From Bin87 sp965243255 (lineage in GTDB: Bacteria; Chloroflexota; Dehalococcoidia; Lucifugimonadales; UBA3495), in contig CBDEUH010000004.1 of assembly GCA_965243255.1 (NCBI GenBank), positions 682,001 through 746,000 of the forward strand: a DNA stretch of 64,000 nucleotides, read 5' to 3'. Every line of letters begins with the position of its first letter. Positions within the stretch are counted from its first letter, which is position 1. The translations under genes and the position numbers were made by a program. The notes under the pieces are model-generated. The model was not told the origin of the DNA, searched no databases, and saw nothing but the letters and a program-made list of their open reading frames with translations. Below, in pieces: positions 16,124-23,849 of the stretch.

Positions 16124-16630
16124 ATGGCCAGAAAGAACCGCAACAGCAAGAAGAAGACGGCCAGCGCACCCGGCAGCAATAACCGCCAAATCGCCGTCAA
16201 CCGCAAGGCCCTGCACGACTACGAAATCCTGGACAAGGTTGAGGCCGGCCTGGTGCTCACCGGAACCGAAATCAAGTCCATTCGGGCCGGCAAGGTGGAC
16301 CTGCGGGACGCCTACGCCCGCGTCCAGGACGGTGAGCTGTGGCTGCACGGAGCGCACATCGCTCCCTACGATTCCGGCAGCTACATGAACCACGAGCCGC
16401 GCCGCCCGCGCAAGCTGCTGGTGCATCGCAGTGAAATCGGCGACCTGGCCGCCCAGATTGCCGAGAAGGGCCTGACCCTGGCGGCCTTGCGCATCTATCT
16501 GAGAAACCACCACGCCAAGGTTGAGCTTGGCGTCGCCCGGGGCAAACGCCAGTACGACAAGCGCCGAGCGATCATCGACCGGGAGCGCGAGCGAGCCGCC
16601 CGCCAGGCCGTGAAGGAATGGCGGGAATAG
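16124..16630 (+). CDS. smpB: SsrA-binding protein SmpB
   Basis: SmpB brings tmRNA to stalled ribosomes for trans-translation. The 168 residues contain VNRKALHDYEILDKVEAG, LTGTEIKSIRAGKVDLRDAY and LHGAHIAPYD, all typical of the OB-fold core, and a basic C-terminal tail (GKRQYDKRRAI onward) expected to lie in the decoding centre. ATG 16124 is preceded by AGGTGA overlapping the stop of the upstream protease; a GTG at 16115 is possible. No tmRNA gene was found in the window. Both this and its upstream neighbour deal with incomplete or aberrant proteins. Confidence 0.95.
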   Translation: MARKNRNSKKKTASAPGSNNRQIAVNRKALHDYEILDKVEAGLVLTGTEIKSIRAGKVDLRDAYARVQDGELWLHGAHIAPYDSGSYMNHEPRRPRKLLVHRSEIGDLAAQIAEKGLTLAALRIYLRNHHAKVELGVARGKRQYDKRRAIIDRERERAARQAVKEWRE

Positions 16631-16657
16631 CTGACATTATCTTGTGAGGAACCTGCT

Positions 16658-17161
16658 TTGATACGCAGTCTGCGAGGCATTGAACCGAAAATCGCCCCCA
16701 CCGCTTGGGTCAGCGAGGCCGCCTACGTCGTGGGCAACGTCGTCATCGGCGAGTACAGCAGCGTCTGGCCCGGCGTTACCATCCGCGGCGACGGCGACGT
16801 CATCACTATCGGAAACCACGTCAACATCCAGGAGGGTTCCGTGGTTCACGGCGACGGCCTGGTCATTGAGGACTACGTTTCCATCGGCCACTGCGTGGTG
16901 GTGCACGGCGACCGCATTGGTACGGGCAGCCTGCTGGGAAACAACTGCACCTTCCTCACCGAGTCCACCATCGGGAAGGAGTGCCTGATTGCCTCCAACT
17001 CGGTGGTGCTGTCCAACGTGGACGTGCCCGACCGCAGCTTCGTCGCCGGCGTCCCCGGTTCCATCAAGCGAGAGGTCAGCCAGGCTCAAATCGAGCAAAT
17101 GCGGTCCACCGCTGAGCACCTGGTGGAGCGAGCCGAATGGTTCAAGGAGAGCGGCCTATAG
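16658..17161 (+). CDS. Gamma-carbonic-anhydrase-family hexapeptide-repeat protein
   Basis: A 167-residue left-handed beta-helix protein of the gamma-CA/PaaY/YrdA group. Hexapeptide turns run through about residues 20-130. The three metal-binding His are in VVHGD and IGHCVVVHGD. The C-terminus is a helix (QIEQMRSTAEHLVERAEWF). The family includes real carbonic anhydrases and homologues of unknown activity; activity cannot be judged from sequence. Start is TTG at 16658 with TGAGGA upstream. It overlaps the convergent LLM gene by 6 bases. Confidence 0.88.
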   Translation: MIRSLRGIEPKIAPTAWVSEAAYVVGNVVIGEYSSVWPGVTIRGDGDVITIGNHVNIQEGSVVHGDGLVIEDYVSIGHCVVVHGDRIGTGSLLGNNCTFLTESTIGKECLIASNSVVLSNVDVPDRSFVAGVPGSIKREVSQAQIEQMRSTAEHLVERAEWFKESGL

Positions 17162-18094
17162 CCGTTCCGCCACCGGCAGGACGTGCTCGGCCAGGTGTTC
17201 CATCACCTGGATGCAGGGGCCAATGCCGTCCACTCGGAAGTCGAAGGTCAGTTGGTCAATTCCCAGTTCGTTGCAGTAGTGCAGGTCGTCAATGACGGCT
17301 TGGGTGGTGTTGATCAGCGCGCCGCCGGAACGGACGCCGACTCCCTCTTCAGAGCCGTCCATGTCGGTGAAGTGGAGGCTGCGCTTGAGGGATATTGTGA
17401 TGTCCGCCGGGTCGCGCCCAGCCCGCTCGGTCTGCTCCCGCAGGTAGGGCAGGTTCTGGGCGACGAAATCGGGAGTCTGCCGGGTGGTATGCCAGCAGTC
17501 GCCGTATTTCGCCGTGCGGCGCAGGGCGCGCCGGGTATGCCCGCCTACCCAGATGGGAATGCGGGGTTGCTGCACCGGCTTCGGCTCAAAATAGATGCCG
17601 TCAATCTGGTAATACTTGCCCTTGACCTCGGGAACTTCCTCCGTCCACAGGGCGTTGAAGATTTCCAGGAACTCGTCGGTCATCGGCCCGCGGTCGGCGT
17701 AGGGCACGCCCAGGATGTCAAACTCCTTTTCCAGCCAGCCTACGCCCACGCCGCAGATCATGCGCCCGCCGGATAGCACGTCCAGCGAGGCGAACATCTT
17801 GGCCTGCACCACCGGGTTGCGATAGGGCAGTATCAGCACCGTGCTGCCCAGGCGTATTTCGCTGGTGCACGCTGCCATGAACCCCAGCATGGTCATCGTC
17901 TCCAGGAATGGCTCGTCCGAGGGTCGCTGAAAGGCGCCGGTTTCCGTATAGGGGTACTGGTTGGTGCCGCCCACCGGCAGCACGATGTGGTCGCCGGCCA
18001 TCACCGACTCGAAGCCCAGCCGCTCGGCCCGCTGGCAGAACTCGCGGATGCCCTCAGCATCGGGCAGGCGGGGGATGCTGACACCTATCTTCAT
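17156..18094 (-). CDS. LLM-class F420-dependent oxidoreductase
   Basis: A 312-residue TIM-barrel luciferase-like oxidoreductase, probably using coenzyme F420 or FMN. Diagnostic segments are the N-terminal KIGVSIPR strand, RLGFESVMAGDHIVLP, RLGSTVLILPYRNPV, LSGGRMICGVGVGWLEKEF (cofactor phosphate region), RIPIWVGGHTRRALRR and YGDCWH. ATG 18094 has GGAGAA upstream; the open frame extending to 18130 lacks a signal. An extended -10 lies 67 bases upstream. Such enzymes reduce or oxidise varied organic substrates and are abundant in Chloroflexota and Actinobacteria. Confidence 0.88.
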   Translation of the reverse strand: MKIGVSIPRLPDAEGIREFCQRAERLGFESVMAGDHIVLPVGGTNQYPYTETGAFQRPSDEPFLETMTMLGFMAACTSEIRLGSTVLILPYRNPVVQAKMFASLDVLSGGRMICGVGVGWLEKEFDILGVPYADRGPMTDEFLEIFNALWTEEVPEVKGKYYQIDGIYFEPKPVQQPRIPIWVGGHTRRALRRTAKYGDCWHTTRQTPDFVAQNLPYLREQTERAGRDPADITISLKRSLHFTDMDGSEEGVGVRSGGALINTTQAVIDDLHYCNELGIDQLTFDFRVDGIGPCIQVMEHLAEHVLPVAERL

Positions 18095-18160
18095 CGGGAA
18101 TTCTCCTGGACCAAGGCGCTCTTGGCGCAACCGGTGTGCGCCTCCCTCGGCAACGGCGGC

Positions 18161-18169
18161 ATTATAGCA
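18161..18169 (-). promoter_or_regulatory. Extended -10 promoter for the LLM gene
   Basis: On the minus strand TGC (18169-18167) then TATAAT (18166-18161), a perfect extended -10. It overlaps the stop codon of the upstream SprT-like gene, so the LLM gene has its own start site near 18154. Confidence 0.6.
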
Positions 18170-18842
18170 CCGGGGACGTGTTCCTGCGCCAGGTTATCTC
18201 GCCCAGGCACTTGCCGCAGACCCGATTGCGTATCATCCGACGTTGCAATGTCTGGCGGAACCACTGCTGCCCGCAGCCACATTCGCCTACCCATCTTGGG
18301 ATGGAATGCTGCACTCGGTGGCAGCGCTCTCCCTGGCAGCCGATTTCCCTGGCCTTCGCCTTCCATGCCGCGTCGTGGTTGTGCTTGGGGCCAACGATGG
18401 CGTGGGCGATTTCGTGCAGGATGGTATCTTCAATCTCAGCGCGAGTGGCGGCCAGGCAGTAGCTGACCGACAGATCAATGCGCCGCTCCCGGTATCGGCA
18501 GACACCGGCTCGGGACGGCGCCAGGTCGAATCCGAAGCTCCATCCGTTCGCCAGCGTGCCATCGGCCTGATGATGCTTCAGCAGCGCCGTCGCTATTACT
18601 GCAACCTCCCGCAGGGAGCACTCCGGCGCCGGCGCGCTGACCACCTCGGTGATGGCGCGGTAGGACACCGGCCATTGCCGTCCTTCCTCGTCAATCACGT
18701 CGGCGTGCCGGGTTCGGATGCGAACTACGTTGCCCAGCAGACTGTGGCCGTGCTTCCCTTGAAAGCGCACCACGCTGCCGGCTGGGCAGGCGGCGCCGGC
18801 AAAGTCAACGGTGATCTCGCTGACACGTCGTTTATCTGGCAT
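18162..18842 (-). CDS. SprT-like zinc metalloprotease domain protein
   Basis: A 226-residue protein with a SprT-like domain at about residues 80-215. The zinc motif HEIAH is at 143-147 with a downstream His in HNHDAAWKA, and a C-terminal Zn ribbon is made by Cys at about 188, 190, 209 and 212. The first 65 residues form a small basic, beta-rich domain (VVRFQGKHG, VVRIRTRHADVIDEEG) resembling RNA- or DNA-binding barrels. SprT/Spartan relatives cleave proteins crosslinked to DNA in eukaryotes; bacterial roles are poorly known. ATG 18842 is 11 bases from a predicted transcription start. Confidence 0.85.
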   Translation of the reverse strand: MPDKRRVSEITVDFAGAACPAGSVVRFQGKHGHSLLGNVVRIRTRHADVIDEEGRQWPVSYRAITEVVSAPAPECSLREVAVIATALLKHHQADGTLANGWSFGFDLAPSRAGVCRYRERRIDLSVSYCLAATRAEIEDTILHEIAHAIVGPKHNHDAAWKAKAREIGCQGERCHRVQHSIPRWVGECGCGQQWFRQTLQRRMIRNRVCGKCLGEITWRRNTSPVL

Positions 18843-18859
18843 AGGAACCCTGGGAACCG

Positions 18860-18865
18860 ATTATA
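18860..18865 (-). promoter_or_regulatory. -10 box for the SprT-like gene
   Basis: TATAAT on the minus strand (18865-18860), about 18 bases before the ATG at 18842. No clear -35. It is divergent from the promoter at 18918-18945. Confidence 0.45.
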
Positions 18866-18917
18866 CCGTTACTACCGCGGCCGGGCCCGAGTTTGGTTGA
18901 AATCATAAAAAGCGTTC

Positions 18918-18945
18918 TTGCCATTATCCCCGGCGATGCTATAAT
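18918..18945 (+). promoter_or_regulatory. Strong promoter for the HYHYGP-repeat protein gene
   Basis: TTGCCA (18918-18923), a 16-base spacer and TATAAT (18940-18945), with an extended TG at 18937-18938. It is one of the best promoter matches in the window. Initiation near 18952 leaves a leader of about 60 bases before ATG 19013. Confidence 0.7.
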
Positions 18946-19012
18946 CGGCGCAAAGTAACCAGCCATGCCAACGTGGCGGAAATCCTATCCAATTCCAAGG
19001 GGAGGCGAGCTC

Positions 19013-19816
19013 ATGGAAAAGGGAGATACCATTATCAATGTCGGCCCGGTGGACGTAGCCCTGTCCTACCGCAAGGAAATTATGCCCGACCAGGGTCTGA
19101 TGGTTCAGGTGTACGGCGACGTCGACGGCCATGACACCGAGATTCTGCGGTTCGACTGCTTCGACCAGGACCCGCACTATCACTACGGGCCGGAGAACAT
19201 GAACATCCGGCTGCACATGGACAAGACCACCGTCGGCACCGCTCTGGGCTGGACCCTGAAGAACATCCGGACCAACCTGCCCGCAATGGTGCGGCGCGCC
19301 GGCTACGATGACCTGGCCTCCAGCATCGAGGCCGAGGGCATCGACGAGAACAAGATGGACGAAGTTGACGAGTGCGCCCTGGGCAAGTCTCGCGACGAGC
19401 GCCGGACGGTTACTCACTTCCGGGGCGACCACATCTACGAAGCCGGCAACATCCGCTTCGGCGTTGAGTTCCGCACCAACATCGGCGCGGCCAACGACCG
19501 CGGCGTGGCCATCCACGTGCTGACCGACCATCTGGGGCAGGAGTTCGAGCTGTTGGCCTTCGACTGCTTCGAGATCGCGCCGCACTACCACTATGGCCCC
19601 CGCAACCAGGACGTGCGGATTTACTGGGACGTTACCACCAGCGGCCACACGCTGGCCTGGACCCTGGACCAGTTCAAGTCCGGCAACCTGTCCAACATGA
19701 TTGACCGCGCCGGCTATCCCACCGTCGCCGCCAACGTGGACAACGACCTGGTGCAGGCCGTAATTCCGGCCATGGAAGAAAAGGCGTGGGCCCTGGTTGG
19801 CACCAACCAGCAGTAA
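19013..19816 (+). CDS. Unrecognised protein with two HYHYGP repeats
   Basis: A 267-residue soluble protein that I cannot assign. It is an internal duplication. Unit one (about residues 27-102) and unit two (about 162-242) share FDCF, PHYHYGP, an N-x-(D/N)-(V/I)-R-(I/L) strand, a Thr-rich segment, (G/A)WTL and a closing RAGY. The paired His of each HYHYGP could bind metal. The linker is acidic. GGGAGG upstream supports ATG 19013. It has a very strong promoter of its own and a terminator hairpin after it, so it is probably a highly expressed single-gene unit. No signal peptide or membrane helix is visible. Confidence 0.85.
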   Translation: MEKGDTIINVGPVDVALSYRKEIMPDQGLMVQVYGDVDGHDTEILRFDCFDQDPHYHYGPENMNIRLHMDKTTVGTALGWTLKNIRTNLPAMVRRAGYDDLASSIEAEGIDENKMDEVDECALGKSRDERRTVTHFRGDHIYEAGNIRFGVEFRTNIGAANDRGVAIHVLTDHLGQEFELLAFDCFEIAPHYHYGPRNQDVRIYWDVTTSGHTLAWTLDQFKSGNLSNMIDRAGYPTVAANVDNDLVQAVIPAMEEKAWALVGTNQQ

Positions 19817-19842
19817 CCCATCCGTCTATTCGGACCAAGCGC

Positions 19843-19867
19843 AGGGGCGGGTTTGAAACCCGCCCCT
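19843..19867. terminator. GGGCGGGTTT palindrome, bidirectional terminator
   Basis: A near-perfect inverted repeat (arms AGGGGCGGGTTT and its complement around one central base) between two convergent genes. It belongs to the same dispersed family as the hairpins at 37364, 38762 and 60253. There is no U-tract, so termination is inferred. Confidence 0.7.
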
Positions 19868-19899
19868 CCTTGGTTAACGTAATCGGGCAAATCTGACTC

Positions 19900-20697
19900 T
19901 CACATCATCGTGTAGCCGCCCGATACGCTCAGCGTCTGTCCGGTGATGAAACTCGCCGCGTCGGAAGCCAGAAACACCACCGCGTTGGCCACTTCCGCCG
20001 CTGTGCCCATACGACGTAGCGGGTAGGCGCGTTTCACCCTCTCCAGCACCTCGTCGGTGAACAGCTCTTCCATCCCCTGGGCCCACATGCTATCGGAGCT
20101 GGCTACTTCCGACTGCGGCGGAACCACCAGGCCGGGACAGACCATGTTGAAGCGCAAGCCGTAGCGTCCCGTCTCCCTTGCCAGCGACTTGCTCAACGCG
20201 ATGACGCCGGCCTTGCAGGCGGAATAAACGGCTTCCCGGTATTCTCCCATACGCCCAGCGTCGCTGCTGATGCTGACCACTGCGCCGGACTGCCGTTCGA
20301 TCATGTGCGGCAGCACTGCGTGGATGCAGTTGATGGCGCCCCACAGGTTCACGTCCACCTCTTTAGTGTGCTCGTCCCGGGTCTTGTCCATAAACAGGCG
20401 GTCAACCGTCCAGCCCACGTTGTTCACCAGTACGTCCACGCTGCCCAGCCTGGCTACGGCCTCGGCGATCATAGCGTCGGTTTTTGGCCGGTCGGTTACG
20501 TCGGCGTCAATTACGGTAGCGGTGGCTCCGCTGCCCAGGGCCGCCACCTCGCTGGCAACCTGTTCGCCGGCGGTGCGGTTCAGCTCGGCGATGGCGATGT
20601 TGCAGCCTTCCGCGGCAAAGGCCAGCACGATGGCGCGCCCGATGTTGTTGCCGCCGCCAGTTACGACTACGTTCTTTCCCTTCAGTCCCAGTTCCAA
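19900..20697 (-). CDS. Short-chain dehydrogenase/reductase
   Basis: A 265-residue classical SDR, an NAD(P)-dependent oxidoreductase with a Rossmann fold. The cofactor loop is TGGGNNIGRAI, the NNVG motif follows strand 4, the catalytic Ser lies in VSISSDAG, and YSACK gives the Tyr and Lys. The C-terminus ends in the common ITGQTLSVSGGY strand. Residues after the second strand (AELNR) do not settle NAD versus NADP preference. TTG start at 20697 with GGGGAGGA upstream. It follows the RNase H-like gene by 2 bases. Substrate unknown. Confidence 0.9.
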   Translation of the reverse strand: MELGLKGKNVVVTGGGNNIGRAIVLAFAAEGCNIAIAELNRTAGEQVASEVAALGSGATATVIDADVTDRPKTDAMIAEAVARLGSVDVLVNNVGWTVDRLFMDKTRDEHTKEVDVNLWGAINCIHAVLPHMIERQSGAVVSISSDAGRMGEYREAVYSACKAGVIALSKSLARETGRYGLRFNMVCPGLVVPPQSEVASSDSMWAQGMEELFTDEVLERVKRAYPLRRMGTAAEVANAVVFLASDAASFITGQTLSVSGGYTMM

Positions 20698-20699
20698 CG

Positions 20700-21203
20700 T
20701 TATGTCCTCCCCTCGTTCCTTCGGTCAAGATACTGGCGCAAGGTGTAGAGATTTTCCACGTCGGCCCGGTTGTATTCTAGCAGCAGGTCCAGCGCCGACG
20801 AGTTTTGTTCGTCCAGGTACTTGCGCCACAGCAGAATTGCGTCGGAGCCGCCCATATCCGGCAGGTCGCCGCGCCCGATGCCCAGCGCCTGCTCGATGCG
20901 TTTCAGGCCGCCGCGCAATCCGACGCGCCGGCAGCCGTGCATCAGATCCCGGTGGTCGAATCGCCTCCGCAGGTCAATGCCGGGTCGCCAGGCCAGAAAG
21001 GGCAGGTCAAAGCTGGCCCCGTTGAACGTGTGGATAGTGGTTACGCCTTCCAGCACGTGCAGGATGGACGACGGGGTAATGTCGTCGCCCACCAGCTGCT
21101 CCACGGTCCAGTCTCCCGGAAAATCAACGGCGATTCCAACTACCGTAGGGTAGGAATTACCGCCGATGAACCCGGTGGTTTCGATGTCCAGATAGGCGTC
21201 CAT
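20700..21203 (-). CDS. RNase H-like/DEDD 3'-5' exonuclease (YprB-like)
   Basis: A 167-residue RNase H-fold nuclease domain with the acidic residues of DEDD exonucleases: YLDIETTGF near the start (Asp, Glu), HTFNGASFDLPFL (Asp), and YNRADVENLYTL near the C-terminus (Asp). This pattern matches the YprB ribonuclease-H-like group. Whether DNA or RNA is the substrate is not clear. I chose ATG 21203 because LDIETTG lies at the very start of the fold; 21224 adds seven unsupported residues. It is downstream of purH, separated by a dispersed repeat. Confidence 0.8.
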   Translation of the reverse strand: MDAYLDIETTGFIGGNSYPTVVGIAVDFPGDWTVEQLVGDDITPSSILHVLEGVTTIHTFNGASFDLPFLAWRPGIDLRRRFDHRDLMHGCRRVGLRGGLKRIEQALGIGRGDLPDMGGSDAILLWRKYLDEQNSSALDLLLEYNRADVENLYTLRQYLDRRNEGRT

Positions 21204-21215
21204 GTTGATGCAATC

Positions 21216-21252
21216 CACCCTCACCCCAGCCCTCTCCCACCAAGGGGGGAGG
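21216..21252. repeat. CCCTCACCCCAGCCCTCTCCC-type dispersed repeat
   Basis: The gap between purH and the exonuclease gene is almost filled by CCTCACCCCAGCCCTCTCCC followed by ACCAAGGGGGGAGG. This C-rich unit resembles a short element dispersed in many unrelated bacterial genomes. The CCTCTCCC and GGGGGGAGG parts can pair as a hairpin. Only one copy is in this window. Confidence 0.55.
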
Positions 21253-22791
21253 TCAGTGGCGGAAGTGGCGGACGCCGGTGAACACCATGGCGATGCCGGC
21301 CTGATTGGCAGCAGCGATTACTTCATCGTCCCGTATTGAGCCGCCCGGCTGGACTATCGCGGTGATGCCCGCCTCTGCTGCCAGTTCGATGTTGTCCGGG
21401 AAGGGGAAGAACGCATCGGACGCCAGTACGCACCCGGCCGCCTTGTCGCCGGCGGCCCGCTGGGACAGGTGCACGCTGACCACCCGGTTCGGCTGCCCTG
21501 CCCCCATGCCGACCAGGGTACGGTCTTTCACGAAAGCGATGGCGTTGGACTTGATGTGCTTGACCGCTTTCCAGGCAAAGGCCAGGTCGGCCAGTTCGGC
21601 GGCCGTAGGCGCGCGCTCGGTCGCCGTGGCCCAGCTTGCCGGGTTTTCCTCAATGGCGTCTGGCGTCTGCACCAGGATGCCGCCGCTCAGGGGACGGACG
21701 TCGTAATCCGGCCCGCCGGGCGCGGCCTCGGCCGGCTCCACGGCCAGGATGCGGAGATTCCTCTTGCGTTGCAGGATTTCCAGCGCGTCGCCGTCATATC
21801 CGGGGGCAACGACCACCTCGTAGAAGACCGAATCCATCGCTTCGGCGGCCGCTGCCGTAACCTTCCGGTTGAACCCTACGATGCCGCCGAAAGCGGAAAC
21901 CGGGTCGCCCTGATAAGCCAACTCGTAAGCCTCGGCAATGTCATCGCGGGAGGCGAGACCGCACGGATTGGCGTGCTTGATGACGCACACCGCCGCCTCG
22001 TCGTAGTCGCTCACCGTGCGCCAGGCGGCATCGGCGTCCATCAGGTTGTTGAAAGACAGTTCCCGCCCGTGGAGCTGCTGGGCGCGGGCCAGCCCGCCGG
22101 AGCCGCCGCTGGCCGGCACGTAAAGCGCGCCCCGTTGGTGGGGATTCTCCCCGTAGCGCAGCGATGATACTCGCGTCAGGCCGATGGTAACCTGGGCCGG
22201 CATTTCCTCTTCGGCGGCAGGGTCCTGGGCCAGGTACTCGGCGACGGCGGCGTCATAGACGGCCACGTGCTGGAACGCTTTGGCGGCGAGATGCCGACGC
22301 TGCTGCAGATCCAACCCGTCGCCGGCCAGGGATTCGGACACCCAGCCGTAGTCGTCCGGGTCAACAATCACCGCCACCGACGGGAAGTTTTTCGCTGCCG
22401 CCCGCAGCATGGTTGGCCCGCCGATGTCGATGTTTTCCAGCGCATCGTCCAGCGTTACGCTGGTCTTGCTGATGGTCTCCACGAATGGATACAGGTTCAC
22501 GACCACCACGTCGATGGCGTCTATGCCATGCTGCGCCAGTTCCTCCATGTGCGCCGGCGAATCCCGCCGGGCCAAAAGGCCGCCGTGGATCACCGGGTGC
22601 AGCGTCTTTACCCGTCCTTCCAGGATCTCGGGCGAACCGGTAACGTCGGATACCTGTCGCACGGCCACCCCTGCATCGGACAAGCTGCGGTGCGTGCCGC
22701 CGGTGCTGATGAGTTCGTAACCGGCATCCGCCAGGCGTCGGCCCAAATCTTCAATGCCGGTTTTGTCGAATACGCTGATTAAGGCTTTCAC
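21253..22791 (-). CDS. purH: Bifunctional AICAR formyltransferase/IMP cyclohydrolase
   Basis: PurH carries out the last two steps to IMP. The 512-residue length is typical. The N-terminal cyclohydrolase domain (about residues 1-190) has SVFDKTG, ELISTGGT and LEGRVKTLHPVIHGGLLARR. The C-terminal transferase domain has RYGENPHQRGALY, the KHANPCG motif with the catalytic His, and SNAIAF. Start is GTG at 22791. It lies 9 bases downstream of purM in the purF-purM-purH operon. Confidence 0.96.
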   Translation of the reverse strand: MKALISVFDKTGIEDLGRRLADAGYELISTGGTHRSLSDAGVAVRQVSDVTGSPEILEGRVKTLHPVIHGGLLARRDSPAHMEELAQHGIDAIDVVVVNLYPFVETISKTSVTLDDALENIDIGGPTMLRAAAKNFPSVAVIVDPDDYGWVSESLAGDGLDLQQRRHLAAKAFQHVAVYDAAVAEYLAQDPAAEEEMPAQVTIGLTRVSSLRYGENPHQRGALYVPASGGSGGLARAQQLHGRELSFNNLMDADAAWRTVSDYDEAAVCVIKHANPCGLASRDDIAEAYELAYQGDPVSAFGGIVGFNRKVTAAAAEAMDSVFYEVVVAPGYDGDALEILQRKRNLRILAVEPAEAAPGGPDYDVRPLSGGILVQTPDAIEENPASWATATERAPTAAELADLAFAWKAVKHIKSNAIAFVKDRTLVGMGAGQPNRVVSVHLSQRAAGDKAAGCVLASDAFFPFPDNIELAAEAGITAIVQPGGSIRDDEVIAAANQAGIAMVFTGVRHFRH

Positions 22792-22800
22792 ATTTCCGCC

Positions 22801-23829
22801 TCATTTCGTAAAGATGACTTGAGCCTCTCCGGTCCGTTCCGCTATGCGCCCCACGTTCACGGCGTCCGAAACTCCGGCCAGGATTGCCTCTGCGCCGCTG
22901 GCGTCACACACCACGACCATTCCCAGGCCCATGTTGAACACGCGGTACATTTCATCCTCGCTGACGTTGCCGGCTTCCCGAATTGCGCCAAAGATTGGCA
23001 GCGCGGGCCACGAATCCAAGCGGAACTCGGCGGCCACGCCGCTCGGCAGCGAGGCCGGCATCTTGCCCGGCAATCCGCCTCCGGTGATGTGGCTCAAGGC
23101 TTTGACCTGGCCGAGATACGGCTCCAGCAGCGGGTAGTAAGCCCGATGGCGCACCATCAACTCGTCGCCCAGATCGCGTTCCAGGCCGGGCCAGGGACGG
23201 AACAGCGCCGCCGGGTCATCGTCCAGGTTAAACACCCGCCGCACCAGGGAAAAGCCGTTGGTGTGAACTCCGCTGGATGGTATGCCAATCAGCCGGTCTC
23301 CGGGGACCACGCCGCTGCCGTCCAGAAGGTCACCTCGTTCAACGGCGCCGACGACAAATCCGGCCAGGTCAAAATCGGAGTCGGCATAAACACCGGGCAA
23401 CTGGGCCGTCTCGCCGCCGATTAGGGCGCAGCCGGCCTCCCGGCAGCCCCATACCATTCCCCGCATCAGCATTTCCAATCGGTGCTCGTCGAAGGTCGTG
23501 AACGACACGTAGTCCAGGAAAAACAGTGGGCGGGCGCCCTTGGTGAGGATGTCATTCACGTTGAGGGTAACCAGGTCTTGCCCAACGCCTTCAAAGTGTC
23601 CCAACTGGGCGGCAATCTTCAGCTTGGTGCCCACGCCGTCCGTGCTGGCCACCAGCACCGGGTCCCGCAAGTTGCCGAGAGCGAACAACCCGGCGAATCC
23701 ACCGCCGCCGTCCAGCACCTCCGGCCCGTGGGTAAGCTCGGCAAAGGCCTTGATACGGTCCTTGATGCCGTCCATGGCGTCCAGGGAGACGCCGGCTGCG
23801 GCGTAGGTATCCGTGGCCGGGATAGTCAA
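22801..23829 (-). CDS. purM: Phosphoribosylformylglycinamidine cyclo-ligase
   Basis: PurM closes the imidazole ring using FGAM and ATP to give AIR. From TTG 23829 the protein has 342 residues, the normal PurM length, and begins TIPATDTYAAAGVSLDAMDG as expected. Further landmarks are STDGVGTKLKIA, VNDILTKGA, GGETAQLPG, SGVHTNGFSL and HITGGGLPGK. The open frame continues upstream into purF (to 24021), but that part has no PurM similarity. The start lies 20 bases after the purF stop, with GCGAGG upstream. Confidence 0.95.
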   Translation of the reverse strand: MTIPATDTYAAAGVSLDAMDGIKDRIKAFAELTHGPEVLDGGGGFAGLFALGNLRDPVLVASTDGVGTKLKIAAQLGHFEGVGQDLVTLNVNDILTKGARPLFFLDYVSFTTFDEHRLEMLMRGMVWGCREAGCALIGGETAQLPGVYADSDFDLAGFVVGAVERGDLLDGSGVVPGDRLIGIPSSGVHTNGFSLVRRVFNLDDDPAALFRPWPGLERDLGDELMVRHRAYYPLLEPYLGQVKALSHITGGGLPGKMPASLPSGVAAEFRLDSWPALPIFGAIREAGNVSEDEMYRVFNMGLGMVVVCDASGAEAILAGVSDAVNVGRIAERTGEAQVIFTK

Positions 23830-23849
23830 ACGAACCTCGCCCGGCGCCG

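Noticed and set aside
16124..16630. tmRNA gene next to smpB.
   Set aside because: No tmRNA-like acceptor ends or tag-coding sequence is found around smpB.
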